Assembly (NCBI GenBank): GCA_037442365.1
Contig: JBBIQK010000001.1
Span: 1-64,000, forward strand
From: GBS-DC sp037442365
GTDB lineage: Bacteria > Armatimonadota > Fimbriimonadia > Fimbriimonadales > GBS-DC
Length of the DNA stretch: 64,000 bases
Reading direction: 5' to 3'
Under the pieces are notes generated by a model. It was not told the DNA's origin. It saw only the letters and a list, made by a program, of their open reading frames with translations, and did not search any database. The position numbers and the translations under genes are program-made. Below are positions 52,874 through 60,217 of this stretch, one piece after another (the first letter of the stretch is position 1; each line of letters starts with the position of its first letter).

Positions 52874-54325
52874 TTAGGGAATCCCAAGCCCCCAGCGCGC
52901 GGTGGTGAGCGCAATCAGCACCACAACGCCAATACAGAACAGATTCAGCGCCAGTCCTGCCCGCGCCATTTCGGCGATGCGTATCTCGCCTGAGGCGAAC
53001 ACAATCGCGTTGGGTGGCGTCGCCACAGGCAACATAAACGCCGCCGACGCGCTCACGGCGACGGGGATCGTCAGCAGGCGCGGGTCGATGCCCAGCCCGA
53101 CCGCCGCCGCGCCCACCACGGGCAGAAAGGTCGCCGTCGTCGCCGTGTTGGAGGTCAGCTCCGTCAGGAAGATAATCAGCGTCGCCACCGCCAGCACAAT
53201 GAGCCACACGGGCAGCGCGCCCAGCCCCTGCACACTCGCGCCAATCGCCTTCGCCAGCCCCGTGCTTTCGAACGCGCCCGCCAGCGCCAGCCCACCCCCA
53301 AACAAAATCAACACGCCCCACGGCAGACTCTCCGCCGTGCGCCAGTCCAGAATCGGCTTGTAGGGCGTGCGGGAGGCGGGCAGCAGAAAAAGCGTTAGCG
53401 CCGCGCTCATCGCCACAAACGAATCGGAAAGCGCGATGCCCAACTGCTTGCCGACCCACTCGCGCGCCAGCCAACCCGCCACCGCATACGCGAACACGCC
53501 CGCCACACACCGCTCGGCAAGGCTCCAGCGCGTGCGCGAGTCGAGCTGGCTCACGAGCGACTCGCGCAGGACGCCGAAATTCAGGTTTTTTGCAGAAAAT
53601 TGCACTTTTGTGAGCCACACCCATGTGAAGGGCAGCATCAGCCCCACGAACGGCAGCCCGACGCTGAGCCAGTTGAGCATGTTCAGCGAGTAGTTGTAGT
53701 TGTCGCGCAGAAAGCCCGCCAGCAGCGCATTCGGCGCGGTGCCAATCAGCGTGCCCACCCCGCCGATGGACGCCGAGTACGCCACGCCCAGCATCAGCGC
53801 AAGCGCGAAGTTGTGCGCCGCCTCCTTCCCACAGGCGCGCCGCACCCACTCCACCACCGACAGCGCGACGGCGAACATCATCATAGTCGTTGAGGTGTTG
53901 TTGATCCACATCGAGGTGAACGCCGTCGCCGCCATAAAACCCGCGACCATCCCGCCCGGCGTGCGCCCCAGCCGCTTCACAATCCCCAGCGCGAGCCGCT
54001 CGTGCAGCCCCGACTGTTGCATCCCCTGCGCGATGATAAACCCACCCAGAAACAGGAACACGATAGGGTCTGCGTAGCGAGCAGCGACCTGCTTCTCGTC
54101 GGCGATTCCCACCAGCGGCATCCACACCAGCGGCAGCAGCGCAGTCGCCGGGATGGGCGCGCACTCCGTGAACCACCAGAGCGCCATCCACAGCGTCAGC
54201 CCCACCAGCCGCCACGCCTCAGGGGTCAGCGATTCGGGAGGGGGAACCAGCAGCGGCGCAACACCCAGCAGCGGACCGACGGCAATCGCAATCCCACGCA
54301 GGGCGACAGCAGAGGCGCGTCTCAT
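52874..54325 (-). CDS. DASS/SLC13-family sodium:anion symporter
   Basis: A 483-residue inner-membrane transporter with about 11-12 hydrophobic segments. It carries the family motifs SMWINNTSTTMMM and FLTELTSNTATTATFLPV, two SNT-type substrate/sodium sites in an inverted repeat. GTLIGTAPN and PVATPPNAIVFASG are also typical. Likely imports dicarboxylates (succinate, malate) or sulfate with sodium. The ATG at 54325 starts just after the end of cdsA. Confidence 0.9.
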   Translation of the reverse strand: MRRASAVALRGIAIAVGPLLGVAPLLVPPPESLTPEAWRLVGLTLWMALWWFTECAPIPATALLPLVWMPLVGIADEKQVAARYADPIVFLFLGGFIIAQGMQQSGLHERLALGIVKRLGRTPGGMVAGFMAATAFTSMWINNTSTTMMMFAVALSVVEWVRRACGKEAAHNFALALMLGVAYSASIGGVGTLIGTAPNALLAGFLRDNYNYSLNMLNWLSVGLPFVGLMLPFTWVWLTKVQFSAKNLNFGVLRESLVSQLDSRTRWSLAERCVAGVFAYAVAGWLAREWVGKQLGIALSDSFVAMSAALTLFLLPASRTPYKPILDWRTAESLPWGVLILFGGGLALAGAFESTGLAKAIGASVQGLGALPVWLIVLAVATLIIFLTELTSNTATTATFLPVVGAAAVGLGIDPRLLTIPVAVSASAAFMLPVATPPNAIVFASGEIRIAEMARAGLALNLFCIGVVVLIALTTARWGLGIP

Positions 54326-54354
54326 CGCCCCTGCAGGTTCGGCGCAGTGGCTAT

Positions 54355-55194
54355 CTATCCTGCCATCTGCGCCACCCACCACACCCACGGTGCGCTGAAC
54401 AGGAAGCTATCGAACCGATCCAGCACGCCGCCGTGTCCGGGCAGAATGCCGCCCGAATCTTTCACGCCGACCGCCCGCTTGAGCGCAGATTCGAACAAAT
54501 CGCCCAGCTGCCCCAGCACGCCGACGCCCAGCCCGCCCGCAATCGCCCAACCGCCGGGCAGCCCCAGCGCAACCCCACCCTGCCAGCCCACCAGTAGACA
54601 AAGTATAAGATTGGCCGCGGCGCCTTCCACTGTCTTGGCAGGGCTAAGTTTCGGCGCGAGCTTGCGCTTGCCGATGGCTCTGCCCACAAAGTACGCGCCA
54701 GAATCGCCTAACCAGAGCATCGCGAGCAACCACAGCGCCCACAGCGCGCCGCGCTCCACCTGCCAGCCCCACAGCGACGCAGGCGCATCGTCGCCCCGTA
54801 GCAGTACGCCAAAGCTAAACAGCCAGCCGATGAAGAGCATTCCGAAGACGCCATAACCGATGTTCGGGGCAATCGCGAGGCTCCTGCCCTGCCACGCACG
54901 CGCCAGCTCGTACACAGAAGCCAGTGCGAGCGCACTCAAAAGCGGGGTTGTCAGGCTCATTTGCGGAAACATCCAGCTCAGCAACGGCAGCGACGCGCCT
55001 GTCATCAGCAGAATCATGTTCGGATGGGGCTGGGGAACCCACGATGAATGCCGATAGAGCTGGCGATACTCCAGCGACGCCACAAGCGCCAGCAGGCTCA
55101 ACGCGCACGCCATCACCCCCCCGCCGGGCGTAAACACCACCGCCAGCGCCAGCGGGATCCCCACCAGAGCGGTCAGCAGGCGCGTGCGCAACAT
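54355..55194 (-). CDS. cdsA: Phosphatidate cytidylyltransferase
   Basis: A 279-residue polytopic membrane enzyme that makes CDP-diacylglycerol from CTP and phosphatidate, the branch point of phospholipid synthesis. The CDP-DAG synthase signature is present (LSPAKTVEGA, then VKDSGGILPGHGGVLDRFDS), as is GDSGAYFVGRAIGKRKLAPK. The start overlaps the stop of the NfeD gene by one base. The usual frr/uppS/dxr neighbours are absent. Confidence 0.93.
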   Translation of the reverse strand: MLRTRLLTALVGIPLALAVVFTPGGGVMACALSLLALVASLEYRQLYRHSSWVPQPHPNMILLMTGASLPLLSWMFPQMSLTTPLLSALALASVYELARAWQGRSLAIAPNIGYGVFGMLFIGWLFSFGVLLRGDDAPASLWGWQVERGALWALWLLAMLWLGDSGAYFVGRAIGKRKLAPKLSPAKTVEGAAANLILCLLVGWQGGVALGLPGGWAIAGGLGVGVLGQLGDLFESALKRAVGVKDSGGILPGHGGVLDRFDSFLFSAPWVWWVAQMAG

Positions 55195-56525
55195 CAGGCG
55201 CGCGCCGACTCCCGTTCCTCAGCGGTCGGCGCTGGCGACGGTTGCCAGCGCACATAGAGCGTCAATCCGTCCACGCGATCCACCTGCACATATTCCCCTG
55301 CCTCAATCGGCGGGTCGAGCGCAATCGCGCGCCAGAGCGTGCCGTCCACAAACACCATCCCTTCAGGCTCCAGCTTCGTGCGCGCGCGCCCAATCATCCC
55401 CACCAGCCGCTCCTGCCCGCTCACCTTGCGACGGAACTGCGCCCGAATGCCCGAATACGCCACGAACAGGAACGCCGCGCCCGTCAGCGCAGTCATCGAG
55501 CCAATCAGCCAGAAGCTCACCCGAAACACCGGCGAATCGGACTGGAACAGGATAATCGAGCCGATGGTGAACGAGACCAGCGCGCCCGCCGTCAGCACCC
55601 CGTGTGAGGTGGTGAACAGCTCCGCCACGAACAGCACGAACGCCAGCAGAATCAGCGCGACGCCCAGCGCGTTCACGGGCAGCACCGACGCCGCATACAG
55701 CGCCAGCAACAGCGCAATCGCGCCAATCACCCCCGGAAAGGTCGCGCCCGGGTTCTGCAGCTCGCCCAGAATGCCGTAAATCGCCAGCAGCATCAGGATA
55801 TAAAACACATTCGGGTGCGCGAGGAACATCAGCAGCGACTCGCGCCAGTTTTTGGGGATTTCCTGAAACGGCGCGTCTTTGGTGCGGAGCGTGACGGTCT
55901 TGTCGCCCGCGACCTTCACGGTGCGCCCATCGATCTGAACCAGCAAATCCTGTGTGCTATTCGCCACAACATCGATCACTTTATTGCGCAGGGCTTCCTG
56001 CTCTGTGATGGAGGCGGCTTCCGTGACGGCTTTCACCACCCAGTCTTTATTGCGCCCGCGCTGCTCGGCGATGGTCTTGGCGTAGGCGATGGTGTCGTTC
56101 ATCACCTTGCGCCGCAGGTCTTTGGGGATGTCTCCTCCATCGCCGGAGATGGGCGTCGCCGCGCCGATGTTGGTGCCCGGCGCCATCGCGGCGACATTCG
56201 CCGCAACCGTGATGAACACCCCTGCCGAACCCGCCCGCGCTCCCGACGGATAGACATACACAATCACGGGGATAGGGCTGTTGAGCAAAGTGGTGGTGAT
56301 ATCGCGCGTCGCCTGCAACTCGCCGCCGGGCGTATCCAGCAGCACGACAAACGCGCCCGCATTCGCCTTCACCGCGTCCGCATGCGCCCGCATCAGGAAA
56401 TCCGCCGACGCGCGATGCACAATCTCTTTGAACTGGATGTAGTACACCGGGCGCGTCGCCTGCTGCGCCCACGCCGCGAGACTCAAAAGCCCCCAGAGAA
56501 TCACCCACCAGAATCGTCGCGCCAT
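55194..56525 (-). CDS. NfeD-family membrane-bound serine protease
   Basis: A 443-residue NfeD protein. A signal peptide precedes a ClpP-like protease domain with LDTPGGELQATRDI, the nucleophile region YPSGARAGSAGVFI and a catalytic Lys/His area near DIPKDLRRKVMNDTIAYAK. Several membrane helices follow, then a C-terminal OB-fold NfeD domain (GMIGRARTKLEPEGMVFVDGTLWRA). Partner SPFH/stomatin genes are not adjacent. The start is seven bases after a TATAAT with no ribosome site. Confidence 0.92.
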   Translation of the reverse strand: MARRFWWVILWGLLSLAAWAQQATRPVYYIQFKEIVHRASADFLMRAHADAVKANAGAFVVLLDTPGGELQATRDITTTLLNSPIPVIVYVYPSGARAGSAGVFITVAANVAAMAPGTNIGAATPISGDGGDIPKDLRRKVMNDTIAYAKTIAEQRGRNKDWVVKAVTEAASITEQEALRNKVIDVVANSTQDLLVQIDGRTVKVAGDKTVTLRTKDAPFQEIPKNWRESLLMFLAHPNVFYILMLLAIYGILGELQNPGATFPGVIGAIALLLALYAASVLPVNALGVALILLAFVLFVAELFTTSHGVLTAGALVSFTIGSIILFQSDSPVFRVSFWLIGSMTALTGAAFLFVAYSGIRAQFRRKVSGQERLVGMIGRARTKLEPEGMVFVDGTLWRAIALDPPIEAGEYVQVDRVDGLTLYVRWQPSPAPTAEERESARA

Positions 56526-56532
56526 ACTCTGC

Positions 56533-56538
56533 ATTATA
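56533..56538 (-). promoter_or_regulatory. -10 (TATAAT) of the nfeD-cdsA unit, leaderless type
   Basis: GGTATAAT on the minus strand, seven bases before the ATG at 56525. Confidence 0.6.
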
Positions 56539-56631
56539 CCTGAAAACGGGTATCCTATTCCCTGTGGTGGAACAATTTCTCGCGCACTTGCCGACAATAG
56601 CAGTATGCTTAGGGAGGCGAAGTTAGGGACG

Positions 56632-57672
56632 ATGGTTTGCCCGAAGTGCTTTGCAGAGATACCCGATACCAGCGCGTTCTGCATGGAGTGCGGCTCGCGC
56701 ATCCGTGAGGACACCATAGACCCCCTGTACGCGGAAGGCTCCGACCGCGAGGTCTATCCCGAGCTGGCGCGGGCGAACCTGTTGCGAATGCAGGGGCAAT
56801 ACGAGGAGGCGATCGAGGTCTGTCGCCGTATCATGGGGCGCTTCCCCAGCAACGAGACGGTTCATGCACTGCTGGGCGACATCTACGCCGATCAGGGCAA
56901 GCTGGAGGACGCCATCCAGTGGTATGAGTTGCTGGTGGAGTTAGCGCCCACGAATGTGCATTACAGCGCGAAGTTGCACAACCTGCGGGCGATGCACGCG
57001 GCGCAAGTCGCGCCTCCGCCGCCGATTCCCGAACCCGAAGCGAAGCCTGCCAAGCCGAAGACGCTCGCGTATGCCCTGTTCGGCGTGCTGGGGTTGATTC
57101 TGGTGAGCGCGTCGTTTGTGGCGGGCGCGCGGATGAACGCGACTCGTCAGGCGGCGGCGGAACCAGTAAAACCCGCCCAGAATGCGCTGGCGCCGACGCC
57201 GTCCGACGATGCGCCGCGTATCCCGCCGCCCCCTGCCTCTGAACCGCCCGTTGTGTCCAGCGCGCCCCTGCCCACGACAGGGTTCGCGGGGATGAGCGCG
57301 GTCGAGTCGGACCTGGCGGCGAAACTGAGCCAGCGGCTCAATGGCGCGCCGGTGTGGTGCGCTTTTGACCCAGCCGCCAACCGCTGGCAGGCGCGCGTGC
57401 GCATCCAATCGGGCGTGCTGAACCGCGTGCGCGTACTTCAGGAGGCAGTCGCGCTGGCGCGGGCGTTTTTTGAACTCTACCCGAACACCGCTTCCATCAG
57501 CGTCGGCGTGATTGCGCCCAGCGCGTCAGGAGGCGATTCGCTCATCTTCGTCGGCGAGTTGACCCCGCAAACGGCAGCGGTAGACCCCGCCGCGCTGAAC
57601 GAGGAACAGGCGCAGGCGTTGCTGCAGCAGGTGCAGGGCTGGTGGAACCCAACCATTAACCTGCAGGGATAG
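56632..57672 (+). CDS. Zinc-ribbon and TPR membrane protein, unknown function
   Basis: A 346-residue protein. The N-terminal zinc ribbon (CPKC...CMEC, residues 3-22) is followed by two or three TPR-like repeats (residues ~45-125, for example GQYEEAIEVCRRIMGRFP and GKLEDAIQWYELLVELAP). A Pro-rich linker, one membrane helix (~148-170), a second Pro/Ala linker and a C-terminal ~120-residue domain follow. The architecture suggests a cytoplasmic sensing part and an extracytoplasmic domain. The ATG at 56632 follows AGGGA; an ATG at 56605 is possible. The 3' end overlaps the convergent gene by 17 bases. Confidence 0.7.
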   Translation: MVCPKCFAEIPDTSAFCMECGSRIREDTIDPLYAEGSDREVYPELARANLLRMQGQYEEAIEVCRRIMGRFPSNETVHALLGDIYADQGKLEDAIQWYELLVELAPTNVHYSAKLHNLRAMHAAQVAPPPPIPEPEAKPAKPKTLAYALFGVLGLILVSASFVAGARMNATRQAAAEPVKPAQNALAPTPSDDAPRIPPPPASEPPVVSSAPLPTTGFAGMSAVESDLAAKLSQRLNGAPVWCAFDPAANRWQARVRIQSGVLNRVRVLQEAVALARAFFELYPNTASISVGVIAPSASGGDSLIFVGELTPQTAAVDPAALNEEQAQALLQQVQGWWNPTINLQG

Positions 57673-58765
57673 CGGGCGTAGCGTCCGGGTGCGACGGGCG
57701 ACGCACGCGCGCCCGGATGGCTTCAATCTCCTCGTCGGTCAGCGCGCGCTCGAAGCTGCGGAAGCCCGCCAGTCGGAAGCCGTGCTTGCGCGCCAGCGCC
57801 TGAGTCGTTTGCACCTGCTGCAGGCTAACCTCCTTGCCCAGCGTGAAGTTCTCGATACGCCCCTCCAGCGCGAGCATCATCGTCTCCGACATGCAGGCAT
57901 ACGCCATGCGCGGCGGGAAACCGAAGTTGAACCCGAAGTCCACCTCGCCGGGCACTTCCACCAGTCCCCCCTCAATCACCAGCACATCGTCGCGTTCGCG
58001 GGCGACGCGCACTGACACATCGCGCGGGCGCGCCACATCGACCACCACCGCGCCCGACTTGAGGTCGCGCGGGTAAATCACGGCGTCCACCGCGCTGGTC
58101 ACGGTGATAATCACATCTGCATCGGGCAAATCGCGCGCGAGGTCGTCGGAGACGCGCACCGCGCCGCGCGCGAGGGATCGCAGGTGTTCGGCGATGGGCG
58201 CCAACCGCGCGGTGTCACGCCCCAGCAACAGGAGCGACTTCGCCTGCGGCGCGAGCGCTTCAGCGCAGGTGCGCCCGATGGAGCCTGTCGCGCCCACCAC
58301 CGCCACCGTCGCGTCTTCAATCGCAATCCCCATCTTCTGTGCGCCCAGCGCCGCCGCCTCAATCGCCGTTGCGACCGTGTAGCTGTTGCCCGTCGTCACG
58401 GCGATTCGCAAACGGTTCGCAATCGTAATCCCGCCGTCGCCCACCACCGAAGTGAACGCACCCAGCCCGATAATCTCCGCGCCCAGCTCCTGCGCGATCT
58501 CGCCGCACCGCACAATCTTATCGTAGACCACCTCCAGCGGCAGCGAGAGCATCATGCGCGGCGAGAGCGGACACCCGATGAACCAGCCCTCTGCCTCCGC
58601 CCCCGTGAGCGAGCGCACCCCCGTAATCCGCGAGACGACCATCGGCTCCTTGCGCAGGAGCAGTTTCTCCACCCAGCGTTCGGGCAGGAACCGGGCGATG
58701 GGATACTTGCGCGCGGCGTCACGCTTGACATCCACCGGATGAATCACAAAGGCGAACCGATGCAT
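57656..58765 (-). CDS. Acyl-ACP reductase-like (shikimate-dehydrogenase-like) oxidoreductase
   Basis: A 369-residue NAD(P)-dependent enzyme. Residues ~115-220 read GLGAFTSVVGDGG, TTGNSYTVATAIEAA and VAVVGATGSIGRTCAEAL, nearly the same order as cyanobacterial long-chain acyl-ACP reductase (GGFTSI, TTGNTHTA, VAVVGATGDIG). The later YACMSETMMLALEG matches the AAR segment that carries its catalytic cysteine. AAR reduces fatty acyl-ACP to aldehyde. Such genes are often labelled shikimate dehydrogenase, but AroE substrate motifs are not seen. No aldehyde-deformylating oxygenase is in the window. The ATG is six bases from a TATCCT -10. Confidence 0.7.
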   Translation of the reverse strand: MHRFAFVIHPVDVKRDAARKYPIARFLPERWVEKLLLRKEPMVVSRITGVRSLTGAEAEGWFIGCPLSPRMMLSLPLEVVYDKIVRCGEIAQELGAEIIGLGAFTSVVGDGGITIANRLRIAVTTGNSYTVATAIEAAALGAQKMGIAIEDATVAVVGATGSIGRTCAEALAPQAKSLLLLGRDTARLAPIAEHLRSLARGAVRVSDDLARDLPDADVIITVTSAVDAVIYPRDLKSGAVVVDVARPRDVSVRVARERDDVLVIEGGLVEVPGEVDFGFNFGFPPRMAYACMSETMMLALEGRIENFTLGKEVSLQQVQTTQALARKHGFRLAGFRSFERALTDEEIEAIRARVRRPSHPDATPAIPAG

Positions 58766-58771
58766 ACAGGT

Positions 58772-58777
58772 AGGATA
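58772..58777 (-). promoter_or_regulatory. -10 (TATCCT) of the reductase gene, leaderless type
   Basis: GGGGTATCCT on the minus strand, six bases before the ATG at 58765; almost identical to the purH arrangement. Confidence 0.5.
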
Positions 58778-58790
58778 CCCCAAAATGGAA

Positions 58791-58813
58791 GACCCCTCCG
58801 CTGGGGAGGGGTC
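58791..58813 (-). terminator. Hairpin terminator of the small gene at 58827
   Basis: A perfect 9-bp stem (GACCCCTCC / GGAGGGGTC) with a five-base loop, 13 bases past the minus-strand stop; followed by TTCCATTTTGG. Confidence 0.6.
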
Positions 58814-58826
58814 GGGGGAAAGCGCC

Positions 58827-59069
58827 TCAGTTGGACTTGCCGTTGCGAGAGCTGCGAGGTTGCCGTACATTCTTGAGACCGAAGCGGTACTTCGCAAACG
58901 CCTCTTCGTACTTCCCCTCCTGTATCAGCTTCGCAAACTCCTGAGCGCCTTCAATCTTAGCCGAGTTCGGCTTGCGTCTCCGAATTGCCTTGACTGCTTC
59001 TGCCATATCGATCTCACCTGCCTTAAACGCTTTAAGGATACCCTCGATATACACGCTGCGTCGATCCAT
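58827..59069 (-). CDS. Small protein of unknown function
   Basis: An 80-residue basic, helical protein (MDRRSVYIEGILKAF, then DMAEAVKAIRRRKP and EFAKLIQEGKYEEAFAKYRFG). No family recognised. GGAGG lies nine bases before the ATG at 59069, and a consensus promoter with 18-base spacer lies upstream, so it is a genuine, independently expressed gene rather than a chance frame. Confidence 0.7.
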   Translation of the reverse strand: MDRRSVYIEGILKAFKAGEIDMAEAVKAIRRRKPNSAKIEGAQEFAKLIQEGKYEEAFAKYRFGLKNVRQPRSSRNGKSN

Positions 59070-59094
59070 TCTGAGTACCTCCATAACAGCATGG

Positions 59095-59124
59095 AGTATA
59101 CCTATTTTTGTGCGCACTTGTCAA
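59095..59124 (-). promoter_or_regulatory. Promoter TTGACA-N18-TATACT
   Basis: On the minus strand a perfect -35 and a near-perfect -10 are separated by 18 bases, the same spacing as the promoter at 34355. It drives the small gene at 58827-59069. Confidence 0.85.
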
Positions 59125-59145
59125 GAGCCGTTGGATTTGCTGTGC

Positions 59146-60168
59146 CTAATCACCTTCAGGCAGTTGACGGAACGCGATGAAGGTCTCAGAAATGTCGTCG
59201 CCGACTTTCCATGCGACCTGCGCCTGTGCGGCGATGGTGCGGGTGTCGGGGTGCGCCCATTCCAGTCCGACCACCACGGGCATAGCATCGACGCCCACTT
59301 CGCGCAGGGTCTGCGCACGCTTGACGGCGCGGTTCACATCCCTGCCGTTGACCTTGACGGAGATTTCGACCACCGCAACCCGATCGTCCTTCCACCAGAT
59401 GAGGTCGGCGTCCACCGGGTTCGCTTCTTTTTCGGGCTGGACGATTGCGCCGTTGTGTCGCAGCCACTGGCGTAGTTTCTGCTCCACATGGGGCTCATCG
59501 GTTTCACCGCCCTGCCCGCCGTAGAAGAGCTGCCACGCCTGCTTGCGAATGGTTCGCTGATAGCGCTCGCCCTCGCGGTTGCCCGCCTCGCCCCGCTGCC
59601 ACCTCTGCAGCTCGCCCAGCTGATTCACAACCTCCCGCGTGAGGTCTTCCAGCGCTTCCAACCGCAGCAGCGATTGGGCAATCAGTCGTTCAGACGCCTC
59701 GATGCGCTCCGCTGACCGGCGCGACACTTCCGCCAGCTCCGCCACCGTGCGCTCCAGCGCCTCAATCCGCTCTATCGACTGGCGCGAGGCATCCACCAGC
59801 TCGCTGGTAATCCGACGCAACTCCTGCAGCTCCGCCTCGTGCCGATCCAGACGCGCCACCGCCTGACGCGAGGTCTCCACCAGCTCGCTGGTAATCCGAC
59901 GCAACTCCTGGAGATCTACCTCCTGGCGCTCGGAGCGTTCGGATGAGGCGCGCACCAGCGCCGCCAGCTCCTGTACGGTTGCAATCAGCCGCGCCAGCTG
60001 GTCGCCAATCAGCGCCTCGCGCAGGGTCTCCGTCAGCGCGGGGTCGTCTTGCAGCAGGCGCGAAAGCGTTTGCTTGTTCAGCAGCACGCGCGCCAGCCGC
60101 GCCTGCCAGTCCGGGTGCTGCTCCAGCAGGCGCGCGAGGTCTTCCACATCGTTGATGGTGATGGGCAC
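59146..60168 (-). CDS. Coiled-coil protein with C-terminal PD-(D/E)XK-type nuclease fold
   Basis: A 340-residue protein starting at GTG. A helical N-terminus is followed by heptad repeats (residues ~75-180) containing two identical copies of LQELRRITSELV spaced 28 residues apart, four heptads. The C-terminal domain has VDADLIWWKDDRVAVVEISVKV, the D...ExxxK pattern of a PD-(D/E)XK-like fold (DUF3782-type). Related proteins are frequent in cyanobacteria and Chloroflexi; their function is unknown. The GTG lies six bases from TATAAT, so the start is supported by promoter position rather than a ribosome site. Confidence 0.75.
   Translation of the reverse strand: MPITINDVEDLARLLEQHPDWQARLARVLLNKQTLSRLLQDDPALTETLREALIGDQLARLIATVQELAALVRASSERSERQEVDLQELRRITSELVETSRQAVARLDRHEAELQELRRITSELVDASRQSIERIEALERTVAELAEVSRRSAERIEASERLIAQSLLRLEALEDLTREVVNQLGELQRWQRGEAGNREGERYQRTIRKQAWQLFYGGQGGETDEPHVEQKLRQWLRHNGAIVQPEKEANPVDADLIWWKDDRVAVVEISVKVNGRDVNRAVKRAQTLREVGVDAMPVVVGLEWAHPDTRTIAAQAQVAWKVGDDISETFIAFRQLPEGD
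59793..59910. repeat. Direct repeat within the coiled-coil gene
   Basis: A 34-base unit at 59793-59826 recurs exactly at 59877-59910, 84 bases apart, encoding the repeated LQELRRITSELV segment. Identity at silent sites suggests recent duplication or gene conversion. Confidence 0.85.
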
Positions 60169-60174
60169 AAATGA

Positions 60175-60180
60175 ATTATA
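60175..60180 (-). promoter_or_regulatory. -10 (TATAAT) of the coiled-coil gene, leaderless GTG type
   Basis: CGGTATAAT on the minus strand, six bases before GTG at 60168. Confidence 0.55.
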
Positions 60181-60217
60181 CCGCAGGGCGCGGCAGCCTC
60201 GCCGCCGCGCCGCGCGT

